From DAOUJI01 sp965197415 (lineage in GTDB: Bacteria > Chloroflexota > Dehalococcoidia > Lucifugimonadales > JAGWBF01), in assembly GCA_965197415.1 (NCBI GenBank), contig OZ240207.1, positions 2,108,001-2,172,000 of the forward strand: a DNA stretch of 64,000 bases, written 5' to 3'. The notes beneath the pieces were generated by a model that was not told where the DNA came from, did not search any database, and saw only the letters and a list, made by a program, of their open reading frames with translations. The translations under genes and the position numbers were made by a program. Positions 27,234-35,074 of this stretch are shown in pieces (position 1 is the first letter of the stretch; the number at the start of each line of letters is the position of its first letter).

Positions 27234-28352
27234 CTAAAGGCCACCTGACGCTGGAAGGTCCAAGTACGCCGCCAAGTCCGGGTGAAGGTCGTCTTCCGTC
27301 TTGGGTATACCGACGTGCTTCTGGCGCGCCACGTACTCCCGGATGTACCGCCGTTGGAGCCGCCTGACCTCGGTCATTCCAGCGTCCATCTCGTCTACGC
27401 CGCCGCCGAATATGATGGCCAGCGCCTCCCAGAGGACGGGGTCATCCATTTCCCTGGCGATGTCGCGCTCAACGCCGCTCATCAGCCGGAGCAGGCTAAG
27501 AGCAAAGGACGAGCCCTTCTCCGCTATGGACTGCTTGAGAAATGCCGTCCCGTAGGCCATGTGCCTGGCTTTGTCTTGGATGCACAGCCTGAAAAACAGC
27601 TTTTCCGCTGGGTCGTGGGCGTAGGCCTCTCCGTACCTGTATATCAGCAGAGTAAGCGTTCCCCGCATCAAGTACAGATACAGGGCGGTCTCCGGCCAGC
27701 CTGCACGGCTCTCCAGAAGGCGACGATTGATGTAGCCCGGGCTCTCCAGTCCAAGGCCCCCGTTCCTCGCCAGGGCCCGCAGCCTGAAGACCTCGAAGTG
27801 GCGGGCCGAGTCATAGGCTTCCGTGGCCAGGAAGCTCTTGACTTCATGGTAAGCATAGTTCATCCGATGTAGCCACTGGCCCAGCACCTCCGCCTCGATC
27901 GACGCCTGTTGGCTCAGTTCCGTGCACAGCTGGCACATAGCCAGCTCGACGTCGTCGGACAGAGGAGCCAGACTGTCCCAGGGAATGTCCGTCCGTCCTG
28001 CCCACCGCCTCTGGATGGCCTCTTCATACAAGGCCGCGGCGTTGTCCGACCACAACTCGGAGCGCCGGTTGACTGAGAACACGTCCACTCTGGGAACGCC
28101 CTCGACGGGGTAAGCTCCCCGGGGCATGCGGGTCATCTCCAGGCTCTCTTCGGGGATTTCCCCGTAGATTCCTACGTTTATCCCTTCAAGGGTCAGACCA
28201 CGGGGGCCGACTTCCGCCTTGGTCCCCCATTGTAGGGTGGCGTTCATCCAGTCCAGCGGCTTTCTATCTGCGGCTAAGGGCGCGACTTGGGCTGGGGTTT
28301 CTTCTTCTACCTGGCGGTCGTCGGCTTCGATGTCGTCGCGAGTGGATTCCAA
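27234..28352 (-). CDS. Ferritin-like di-iron protein 1
   Basis: The 372-aa, mostly helical protein has metal-ligand motifs EVKSFLATEAYDSARH and CIQDKARHMAYG (E/D-x2-R-H form), plus QLCTELSQQASIEAE upstream. This pattern suggests a four-helix-bundle di-iron carboxylate oxygenase or oxidase, remote from ribonucleotide reductase R2 or AurF. The substrate is unknown. It shares order and motifs with the next upstream gene (28430-29530), so the two are tandem paralogues. TTG 28352, with GGAG 8 bases before it, is the best start I can see. Its N-terminal 60 residues are divergent. Confidence 0.8.
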   Translation of the reverse strand: MESTRDDIEADDRQVEEETPAQVAPLAADRKPLDWMNATLQWGTKAEVGPRGLTLEGINVGIYGEIPEESLEMTRMPRGAYPVEGVPRVDVFSVNRRSELWSDNAAALYEEAIQRRWAGRTDIPWDSLAPLSDDVELAMCQLCTELSQQASIEAEVLGQWLHRMNYAYHEVKSFLATEAYDSARHFEVFRLRALARNGGLGLESPGYINRRLLESRAGWPETALYLYLMRGTLTLLIYRYGEAYAHDPAEKLFFRLCIQDKARHMAYGTAFLKQSIAEKGSSFALSLLRLMSGVERDIAREMDDPVLWEALAIIFGGGVDEMDAGMTEVRRLQRRYIREYVARQKHVGIPKTEDDLHPDLAAYLDLPASGGL

Positions 28353-28429
28353 AAGCGCATCTCCGTAGTTGCAGACGGTGGGGGTCGGGGCGTCCAGGAA
28401 TTATATGGACTGGAAGCCTTGAGGGCCCG

Positions 28430-29530
28430 TCAGAGGGCCTTATACGCTGCCATGAGCGCGGGATTGACCCTGCCGCTCTCTATCCGGTCGTCAAATCCGC
28501 TGGACTTGAGTCTCTGGAAGTATTCTTTGACTTGCTTCTGTCTCACGGCCATCAGTATATTCTGGCCTTCGTCGTACTTGTCCTTGCCGCCGCCCAGAAG
28601 GACTGACAGAGTCTCGGCGGGCAGGACGCTTACGGCAGCCGGGTTGTCTCCTCCGGCGCCCGTGGCCGCTCTTTCTTCCGACTCGTCGAGGTAGGAGTGG
28701 ACCTCTTCCCTCCGCTCAGGCGACACCTCATTCAGGTAACGCAGGTGGAGGACGCCAAAGGCGACATGGCGGGCTTCATCCTGGGCGACCCGCCGGTATA
28801 TGGCCTTCTCGGCGTCGTTGTAGGCCATGAGCTCTCCCATGCGGAACATGGTCAACACGTTGCCTTCTCCGACCACGTGGAGCCTGGAGGAAAGCTCGGT
28901 GAACTCCCTGGCATTGTCGTTGGTGCCACCCACGACCCCGGTGACGTTGTCGGCCCTGCGCATCAGCCCTCCGCCGTTGGCGAGGGCCCGCTTCCGGAAT
29001 ACGTCCAAGTGGCGGGACTCGTCCATTACCTGGGTCAGCAAGAACATCCGCACTTCGAAATAGTCTGGCGACATAAGGGATATGAACCGGCCCGGGATGT
29101 CCGTGGCCTGAAATTCCACCTCGGCAAAGAAGGTGGACAGCTGGCATTCGGCGGCCTCGATGTCGTCTGGCAGAGGACTCATGGACTCCCACGGAATGTC
29201 CGTGGCCGAGCTCCACTGGCGGGTGACCGCCTCCTCGTAGAGCTTGGTCAGGTTGTAGGCCCAGACTTCGCTCTTGGTACGGAAATTGTACGCGCCGACC
29301 TGAGCTATTCCCGGCCTGGCGATGGAGCCGCGAGGCCGGCCGGTGAGGTTCGGGGAAACGTCTAGCTCATCCGGGATCACTTCCTTAGTTAGTTGGGCGA
29401 TGTCTACGGGCGAGTCCAGAACCGCTTCGTTCTCCTTGCGGCGGCTGCGGAGTTGCTCCAGCCACGAAAGGCTGTACCCGTTCTCCTTGGCCTGCCGCTC
29501 AGCGTTCCGTTGTTCAAGGATAGAGGTCAT
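28430..29530 (-). CDS. Ferritin-like di-iron protein 2
   Basis: The 366-aa paralogue of the downstream gene carries the same plan: TDIPWESMSPLPDDIEAAECQLSTFFAEVEFQA, FEVRMFLLTQVMDESRHLDVFRKRAL and RRVAQDEARHVAFGVLHLRYL. The paired ExxRH-like motifs are strong di-iron ligand candidates. It could act as a heterodimer with its neighbour. AAGGA precedes ATG 29530. It is the first gene of the operon. Confidence 0.82.
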   Translation of the reverse strand: MTSILEQRNAERQAKENGYSLSWLEQLRSRRKENEAVLDSPVDIAQLTKEVIPDELDVSPNLTGRPRGSIARPGIAQVGAYNFRTKSEVWAYNLTKLYEEAVTRQWSSATDIPWESMSPLPDDIEAAECQLSTFFAEVEFQATDIPGRFISLMSPDYFEVRMFLLTQVMDESRHLDVFRKRALANGGGLMRRADNVTGVVGGTNDNAREFTELSSRLHVVGEGNVLTMFRMGELMAYNDAEKAIYRRVAQDEARHVAFGVLHLRYLNEVSPERREEVHSYLDESEERAATGAGGDNPAAVSVLPAETLSVLLGGGKDKYDEGQNILMAVRQKQVKEYFQRLKSSGFDDRIESGRVNPALMAAYKAL

Positions 29531-29891
29531 GGATCAATGTCCTTCCGCTGCACGGGGTTGTAGGCTTGTGTGCAGAAGCTATTTTACATGGCACGCACGG
29601 GTCTATCAACAAACGTTGGCCGCTGGGCGCCGTCTTTCCACCGTCAAGGTGGGTTCCACGAGTCTTTTCTGACGCCCGGCTCACCCCCACAAATGACCAT
29701 TATTCCGCCCGCGCGGTTGCGAGCAGAACCAACGGAGGACACAGTCATGGGGCCTCGTCTCTGGGTTCTGCCTGAAAAAGGCCCCGAAATCGGTCAATTT
29801 TCTCTCCATTTTCCTATTTCCCCCCATTTCTCCCTTGACGCTGTAAGTCAGACATAGTATTTTGTCGTGGGACGTGGAAGGAGATGTGAAA
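29531..29891. other. Divergent promoter region
   Basis: This 361-base gap lies between the di-iron operon and the collagen-like gene. It contains the promoter at 29835-29863; otherwise I recognise nothing. Confidence 0.5.
29835..29863 (+). promoter_or_regulatory. Promoter of the collagen-like gene
   Basis: TTGACG at 29835-29840 and TATTTT at 29858-29863 are 17 bases apart, 29 bases before the ATG at 29892. Confidence 0.55.
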
Positions 29892-31016
29892 ATGAGAGCC
29901 TTTTCTGCATTGGCAAGATTCAACTGGATGCCAACTGGAGCCGCATGGAGATTGCTGGGAATTATTGGCCTTGTCGCCATGGTGGCGCTTGTGGCGTCGG
30001 CTTGCATGGGAGAACAAGGCTTGCAGGGACCCGCAGGCCCAGAAGGGGCTCAGGGGTCTCAGGGTTCCCAGGGTCCGCAGGGCCTCACAGGTCCGCAGGG
30101 AGCGACTGGCCCTCAGGGTGACGTAGGTCCGCGGGGAGCCAAAGGTGACACAGGCCCGCTGGGTCCTACAGGATCTCAGGGCAGGCCGGGAACCGCGGGT
30201 CTATCGGGCTCGAAGGGAGCCAAAGGAGACACAGGCGACAAGGGCGACAAGGGCGACAAGGGCGACACAGGCCCTCAAGGAGAACAAGGCGACCCGGGTG
30301 GACCTCAAGGTCCCAAGGGCGACCAAGGTGAAAAGGGCGACCAAGGTGAAAAGGGCGACCAAGGTGACCAGGGTTCCGAAGGTTCACAGGGTCCCCAAGG
30401 AGAGCCTGGAACCCCAGGCGGGCCTGAAGGACCTCGAGGTAAACAGGGACCGGTAGGTCCCCAGGGAGGTCAGGGTGAACGGGGGGACCAGGGACCTCCA
30501 GGACCGACGGGAGCGCAGGGTATTGAGGGGCCTACAGGACCACAGGGACCACAGGGCGACCAAGGAGTCCCAGGACCCCAGGGTGACCAAGGAGCCAAGG
30601 GAGACGTTGGCCCACAGGGACCGCGCGGCGAACAGGGACCGCAAGGTCCGGGTGGACCTCGTGGCACCGCCGGTGAACAGGGAGACCAGGGACCCTTCGG
30701 CCCTCAGGGAGAACAGGGACCGCCAGGGATATCCAACCTCATTATCGTGACAGCGACAACCGAGGCAAACAGCGACAACAAAGCGGGAGCGGCGGTATGC
30801 GACGTTAGCGGCCCAGACATGACCGCGGCAGCCATCTCCGGTGGAGCGTCGGTGTTCGGTCAGACAGGCGGAGTCGTAGCGATAGTGGAGACCCGCCCGA
30901 CAGGTTTGGCGGGAGAGGCTCCGTCAGGTTGGACGGCAAGAGCCGTCGAAGTCGGCCCCAACGATGGAGCTTGGACACTCACCGTCTACGCAGTGTGCGC
31001 CAACGTCGCAGGCTAA
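29892..31016 (+). CDS. Collagen-like triple-helix lipoprotein
   Basis: The 374-aa protein has a hydrophobic signal ending in a lipobox at Cys38 (VASAC). About 240 residues of Gly-X-Y repeats follow (30009-30728), rich in GPQ, GDQ and GPP, with a few breaks such as GDPGGPQGP. It ends in a globular domain of about 95 residues (LIIVTATTEANSDNKAGAAVCDVSG...) with two Cys. The Gly-X-Y part should form a rigid trimeric rod projecting from the cell surface. ATG 29892 follows AAGGAG at 8 bases. It is monocistronic, with its own promoter and a strong terminator. The C-terminal domain may be a trimer-forming head; its ligand is unknown. Confidence 0.88.
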   Translation: MRAFSALARFNWMPTGAAWRLLGIIGLVAMVALVASACMGEQGLQGPAGPEGAQGSQGSQGPQGLTGPQGATGPQGDVGPRGAKGDTGPLGPTGSQGRPGTAGLSGSKGAKGDTGDKGDKGDKGDTGPQGEQGDPGGPQGPKGDQGEKGDQGEKGDQGDQGSEGSQGPQGEPGTPGGPEGPRGKQGPVGPQGGQGERGDQGPPGPTGAQGIEGPTGPQGPQGDQGVPGPQGDQGAKGDVGPQGPRGEQGPQGPGGPRGTAGEQGDQGPFGPQGEQGPPGISNLIIVTATTEANSDNKAGAAVCDVSGPDMTAAAISGGASVFGQTGGVVAIVETRPTGLAGEAPSGWTARAVEVGPNDGAWTLTVYAVCANVAG

Positions 31017-31048
31017 AGCGCACTAACAGGACCTAACCGGAAAGAGAA

Positions 31049-31086
31049 GAGGCCCGGACCGCTAAGCGGTCCGGGCCTCTCTTTTG
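31049..31086 (+). terminator. Rho-independent terminator of the collagen-like gene
   Basis: GAGGCCCGGACCGC-TAA-GCGGTCCGGGCCTC is a perfect 14-bp stem followed by TCTTTT, 33 bases after the stop codon. Confidence 0.9.
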
Positions 31087-31130
31087 TATCATGTAATTAC
31101 AAGACCAAGACTCCCGCAAGACCGCACGAA

Positions 31131-31159
31131 TGTGACCATAGTCATGACCATGCTATAAT
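31131..31159 (+). promoter_or_regulatory. Promoter/operator of the Phd-PIN operon
   Basis: TATAAT at 31154-31159 lies 17 bases after TGTGAC (31131-31136). The core is embedded in GTGAC...GTCAC half-sites and an ATAGTCATGACCAT stretch with internal symmetry. That is what one expects of an autoregulated antitoxin operator. Confidence 0.5.
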
Positions 31160-31190
31160 GTAGTCACACACTCTCACAAGGAGCCTCGGC

Positions 31191-31472
31191 ATGACAACGG
31201 ACGAAGGCAAAATATCAGGCCCCCGGACCATCAAGGCGTCGGAGTTTAAAGCGAAGTGTCTGAAACTCATGGATGAGGTCGCGGAAACCGGCGAGGAAAT
31301 CATCATCACCAAGAATGGCCAGCCTGTGTCACGGCTGGCCCCCTACAGAAAGACGCCCGAAGTCCTATTTGGACGTTATCGTGATATGATCCAGATTCAC
31401 GGCGACATCGTCTCCCCAATGCCTGCAGAGTGGTTCGAAAAACCTGCAGGCAACGAAGAGGACCTTCTTTGA
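31191..31472 (+). CDS. Phd/YefM-type antitoxin
   Basis: The 93-aa protein has the Phd/YefM N-terminal fold: IKASEFKAKCLKLMDEVAETGEEIIITKNGQPVSRLAPY. Its C-terminal tail (FGRYRDMIQIHGDIVSPMPAEWF) is expected to bind the toxin. It should bind its own promoter and neutralise the PIN ribonuclease encoded next; the stop overlaps the toxin start (TTGA). AAGGAG precedes the ATG. Confidence 0.93.
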   Translation: MTTDEGKISGPRTIKASEFKAKCLKLMDEVAETGEEIIITKNGQPVSRLAPYRKTPEVLFGRYRDMIQIHGDIVSPMPAEWFEKPAGNEEDLL

Positions 31473-31867
31473 TCCTGCTCGACACTCACGTCCTGTTGTG
31501 GCATGAGAAGGGTGACCGCAGGCTAGGAATACAAACTAGAGAAAGGTTTGTACATGAGGTCGCGCAAGGCGGTTTGGCAATATCCTCCATATCCTTCTGG
31601 GAAGTCGGGATGGAAATCCAGAAAGGCAGGCTTGCTTTTCGGCTAGACCTGGCCACCTGGCGTCAAGACCTGCTGGAACAAGGGTTAGCCGAGATTCCCA
31701 TCGACGGCAGAATAGCCGCCCGCGCCGGCCTTCTTCCTGACTTGCACGGCGACCCCGCGGACCGCATCATCGTCGCCACCGCACTGGAAGGCCATACGCT
31801 GGTGACGGCAGACCATCTGATTCTCGACTGGCCGGGAAATCTGAACAGGCTGGACGCTAGAGAGTGA
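31469..31867 (+). CDS. PIN-domain ribonuclease toxin (VapC-like)
   Basis: The 132-aa protein starts ILLDTHVLLWH and carries the acidic PIN residues in LLDTH, SISFWEVGME and DPADRIIVATAL-VTADHLIL. It should cut RNA when free of its antitoxin. The start is TTG 31469, overlapping the antitoxin stop. Its own stop overlaps the start of the metallopeptidase gene (GTGA), so three genes are coupled. Confidence 0.92.
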   Translation: MILLDTHVLLWHEKGDRRLGIQTRERFVHEVAQGGLAISSISFWEVGMEIQKGRLAFRLDLATWRQDLLEQGLAEIPIDGRIAARAGLLPDLHGDPADRIIVATALEGHTLVTADHLILDWPGNLNRLDARE

Positions 31868-32631
31868 CCTCAGAACAGAAGCGTCGAGGGAGGCCCGTCA
31901 CAAGAGCAGTGACGACGGTGGACAGCGTACGCGTAGGGGACACGATCATCGAATATGAGGTGCGGCGCAGCCAACGACGCAAGAAGACTGTGCAAATCAG
32001 GATCGACCGCTCCGGAGTGAAGGTCGCGGCGCCCAACAGGATACTTAAGAGCGAACTACAAGCCATCGTACGAAAGCGGGCTTCCTGGATCCTCAAGCAG
32101 ATGTCCGATACGTCGGCGGCGCCGATGCGGTTCGTCACCGGAGAAACCCTTCCGTTCGTTGGCCGCGACGTCCCCATAGTCATCCAGTCCGCTGACGTCG
32201 GATCGGCGGAAGTACGCTTAGACCTCTGGAACTTTCAGATCATCACGCCCAACGTGCTTGACGAAGAAGAACGCTCCGAGTCGATCCGGGGGGCCGTCGT
32301 CGGTTGGTACACGGCCCGGGCGGCAGAGACGCTGGTGTCCAGCGTAGACAGCTGGTGGCCGCGTCTTGGCCGGGGAGATAGGTCGAATATCCTTATTCGG
32401 GACCAACGGCATCGCTGGGCAAGCTGCTCTTACGACGGAACGCTGCGGTTCAACTGGCGGGTAATGACACTCGAACCTTCGTTAGTCGAGTACATAGTGG
32501 TGCACGAGCTGGCTCACCTAACCCACCTTAACCACTCTAAGGACTTCTGGGCTCTGGTATACGACGTCATGCCCGAGGCGCCGGAGCGTCGCCGACGGCT
32601 CCGAAAAGCAGCCTGGGCGCTTTCCCTGTGA
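31864..32631 (+). CDS. YgjP/WLM-type zinc metallopeptidase (DUF45)
   Basis: The 255-aa protein has a zinc-site motif, HELAHLTHLNHSKDFW (HExxH plus a downstream His), preceded by RWASCSYDGTLRFNWRVMTLEPSLVEYIVVHE. This is the YgjP/DUF45 family. Its N-terminus (YEVRRSQRRKKTVQIRIDRSGVKVAAP) is the usual beta-rich part. GTG 31864 overlaps the PIN stop. YgjP proteins are sometimes found next to restriction or toxin genes; coupling to a Phd-PIN pair is noteworthy. Its target is unknown. Confidence 0.9.
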   Translation: MTSEQKRRGRPVTRAVTTVDSVRVGDTIIEYEVRRSQRRKKTVQIRIDRSGVKVAAPNRILKSELQAIVRKRASWILKQMSDTSAAPMRFVTGETLPFVGRDVPIVIQSADVGSAEVRLDLWNFQIITPNVLDEEERSESIRGAVVGWYTARAAETLVSSVDSWWPRLGRGDRSNILIRDQRHRWASCSYDGTLRFNWRVMTLEPSLVEYIVVHELAHLTHLNHSKDFWALVYDVMPEAPERRRRLRKAAWALSL

Positions 32632-33321
32632 CCGAGCCGGAATTTCAAGCAACCCTATCTGTCCACATTTAGCCTATAGCCGGTAGAGTCCGGCGCCACC
32701 CCAGCCACCATGGATTGGTCACGAATGCGGAGGGGAAACAGCCTGCCATTGGCATCATGATCGCTATTACCCCAGGGTCTTTCGATTGTACCCGCTTCTC
32801 CTATTCGGCTTATCCCTAACAGGCCTTTCCCCCCTCATCCTAGCCTTCTCCCGCCAGTGGAGAAGGGACAATGCCCCAGGGTCTTTCGATTGTCACCCCG
32901 AGCAGAGCGAGGGGTCTAAAGTCTTAGCCATTCCCACCGTTCTGCTGCCAAAGGATTGTAGATTCCTCACTCCGTTTCGGAATGACTGTGGGGCCAGGTC
33001 CTTCCCATAATCGAAAGACCCTGGACAATGCACCCTCGCCCTTGACGGGAGAGGGTTGGGGTGAGGGTGAATAATCGAATGACCCTGGCTATTACCCACG
33101 ACAGGGTTGACAACTGAGAGATCTCCCGTTATTATATGGCGCAATTGTATTATTCATTATTACGTATAATAGGATTTAAATGACAGTTCTGTATTATGAT
33201 TTGTTAATGAACTGCAAGGCTCATAGCTTCGATGTCGTCCTTGCGGGATGCTCTGACGACGTCAGACGTGACGAAAGGCAGAACAACCAACGGGAGACAT
33301 TGATGTCCGAGAGTCCCCGCC
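32632..33321. other. Gene-free region of mosaic repeats
   Basis: No gene was found in 690 bases. The left part holds a repeat mosaic (32763-33097); the right part (33110-33200) is strongly AT-rich, with TTATTATATGG and TTATTACGTATAATAGG stretches. Confidence 0.6.
32763..33097. repeat. Repeat mosaic bounded by CCAGGGTC-TTCGATT inverted repeats
   Basis: CCAGGGTCTTTCGATTGT occurs at about 32772-32789 and 32876-32893. Inverted copies occur at 33009-33025 (ATCGAAAGACCCTGG) and 33073-33088 (ATCGAATGACCCTGG). Between them lie a GAGAGGGTTGGGGTGAGGG repeat (33033-33070) and a GATTCCTCACTCCGTTTCGGAATGAC-type repeat. The arrangement looks like nested miniature elements; no coding sequence is inside. 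Confidence 0.6.
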
Positions 33322-33825
33322 TTAGCAGACGGACTGTGATTGGCCGAGTTCTCCTACGACCTTTTTCTCTGTCCGGACAATCAGTTCCAACCCATGAACT
33401 GCCATTTCCAGCTGTCCCAATTCCATCAGATTCACTAGCGCCTGAATTCGCTCCCGTCCAATCCGCCAGAACTGTTCGCACGCCGCCCGTCCTTGGGCGG
33501 TCAATTGGCAGAGTACGACTCTGCGGTCGTTTGGGTCCGAGACCCGCTCCACCATCTCCCTTTCGACCAGACGGTCGAGAATGGCGGTCGTGGCGGACGG
33601 GGCGCCACCGAGATAATTTGAGATGTTGCCCATGCGCAAGGGACCCATGTGTTCAAGGAGGACTACGGTCTTAATCTGGGGAATGGTCATCTCCAGTCCG
33701 CGCCATTCGTCCAGACGCCCACTGTACACCCGGCTATTGAGGTATTCCGCCGATGCCTCGAGCCGGTTAGTTAACTCTTGCCTGTAATCGTCTTCCACGG
33801 TCTCTCGGTCCACCACAGAATTCAC
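33322..33825 (-). CDS. MarR-family transcriptional regulator
   Basis: The 167-aa protein has a winged-helix MarR core: LEMTIPQIKTVVLLEHMGPLRMGNISNYLGGAPSATTAILDRLVEREMVERVSDPNDRRVVLCQLTAQGRAA. The DxRxxxxxLT wing motif is clear. GTG 33825 is the start. It may control the downstream pterin dehydratase and exporter genes, which lie upstream of it on the same strand, or itself. TAATATTA lies just before its start and could be part of an operator. Confidence 0.92.
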   Translation of the reverse strand: MNSVVDRETVEDDYRQELTNRLEASAEYLNSRVYSGRLDEWRGLEMTIPQIKTVVLLEHMGPLRMGNISNYLGGAPSATTAILDRLVEREMVERVSDPNDRRVVLCQLTAQGRAACEQFWRIGRERIQALVNLMELGQLEMAVHGLELIVRTEKKVVGELGQSQSVC

Positions 33826-33888
33826 TGTGGCTTAATATTAGTATCACAACCCTGACTTATACAAGCTGTCGGCGTCATTCTCTCCGGA

Positions 33889-34242
33889 TCAAGTGTTCGG
33901 AGCGAGGCTAGCGTATATGGCGTCGGTCTTGGAAGCCATTATGAAGTCGTTGCGGTGGAGACCCTTGATGGAATGGGTCCACCAGGCTACCAAAGCCCGT
34001 CCCCATTCCACGGTAATCAACGGGTGATGGTCCTCGGCGTCCGCCGCCCCTCCTACTTTGACCGCGAACTCCATGGCCTGGGTAAAATTCTTGAACCTGA
34101 ACCGCCTCTGGAGACGCGGGACGCCGCCCCTCTCCACCTTCTCCCACTCTGGAATCTGCGGAGAAAGAGCCGCCTCTTCAGCCTCCGTGACAGTGGGTGA
34201 GTCTGGGCGGCAGGCTGCGCAGCGTTCATCTGCCAAGACCAT
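33889..34242 (-). CDS. 4a-hydroxytetrahydrobiopterin (pterin-4a-carbinolamine) dehydratase
   Basis: The 117-aa protein has the active-site block DAEDHHPLITVEWGRALVAWWTHSIKGLHRNDFIMA, i.e. the HHP...W...TH pattern of PCD/DCoH. It dehydrates 4a-hydroxy-tetrahydropterin, which normally serves aromatic amino acid hydroxylases; no such hydroxylase is nearby, so a molybdopterin-linked role is also possible. ATG 34242 follows GGAG at 7 bases. It sits 25 bases after the ABC permease gene in the same operon. Confidence 0.9.
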   Translation of the reverse strand: MVLADERCAACRPDSPTVTEAEEAALSPQIPEWEKVERGGVPRLQRRFRFKNFTQAMEFAVKVGGAADAEDHHPLITVEWGRALVAWWTHSIKGLHRNDFIMASKTDAIYASLAPNT

Positions 34243-34267
34243 TGGGCATCTCCTTTCCCCGTCGCCT

Positions 34268-35074
34268 CTACTTGCTTTGACGCACCCTGGAACGCAGAGC
34301 AAGCATCGCGAGGGACATGCTCACCACTCCCACTCCGATCACCGCCCCGAAGCCCAGCAGCAGCGTCGTTCCGTCCCAACCGTCGGAGAGCAGTGAGCGA
34401 AGCGCGTCCAAGAGGTAGGTCACGGGATTATACTGGGCGATGGCGGCCATCCAGCCCGTCATTGCCTCTCTCGGCAAGAAGGTGGTGGTCAGGAATGAGA
34501 AGGGCATGAACAGGAGCCATGTCGTGTTGACCGCCGCCGGGTTTCCAGTTTTCAGGGCTATGGCGTAGGGGAAGCCGGTGAATACCAACCCCCAGAGACC
34601 GGACAGAAAGATGAATACCAGGGCACCCCCGAATCCGGTCCCGAACCCGACTCCTATTATCAGCCCCATTATGATTACGGGAATGGTCAGCGCCACCACC
34701 AAGGCGAAGTCGGCGACCATGTGTCCGAGAAGCAGCGCCAGACGGTTCACCGGACTGATGGAAAGGCGGTCGAAGTAGCCCGACTGGATGTCGATGACCA
34801 GAGTGACCGCCCTGGAGATGCCCGTCACGGCAAAGATGATGGCCACGGGCACTTGGAACTCCGTGTAGTCAATCCCCGGCACAGTTTCGGCCAAGTCCTT
34901 CATGGCGCCTACGATGGCAGCAAAGAAGAAGACTGGAACGATCAGGCCCGGCAGGACCGATTCTGGGTCCCGCTGTATGGACTTGAGGGCCCGCACCGAC
35001 ACGGCGAAGACGTCTTTGTGAAACCCTGTCTGCCTGGCCCGTATGGGCCGGGCCGCTTCCGCCGCAACTGTCAT
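34268..35074 (-). CDS. ABC-2 type transporter permease (DrrB-like)
   Basis: The 268-aa inner-membrane protein has six hydrophobic helices and the ABC-2 signature region (LWGLVFTGFPYAIALKTGNPAAVNTTWLLFMPFSFLTTTFLPREAMTGWMAAIAQYNPVTYLLDALR). It should export drugs or lipids with the ATPase encoded next. Its start overlaps the stop of that gene (ATGA). Confidence 0.93.
   Translation of the reverse strand: MTVAAEAARPIRARQTGFHKDVFAVSVRALKSIQRDPESVLPGLIVPVFFFAAIVGAMKDLAETVPGIDYTEFQVPVAIIFAVTGISRAVTLVIDIQSGYFDRLSISPVNRLALLLGHMVADFALVVALTIPVIIMGLIIGVGFGTGFGGALVFIFLSGLWGLVFTGFPYAIALKTGNPAAVNTTWLLFMPFSFLTTTFLPREAMTGWMAAIAQYNPVTYLLDALRSLLSDGWDGTTLLLGFGAVIGVGVVSMSLAMLALRSRVRQSK

Noticed and set aside
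30009..30728. Dense short repeats in DNA, CRISPR-like at first sight
   Set aside because: They are 9-base Gly-X-Y codon repeats inside the collagen-like gene, with no spacers and no cas genes.
33180..33674. 164-aa plus-strand frame
   Set aside because: Most of it is antisense to the MarR gene; the first 45 codons are AT-rich and unrecognised.
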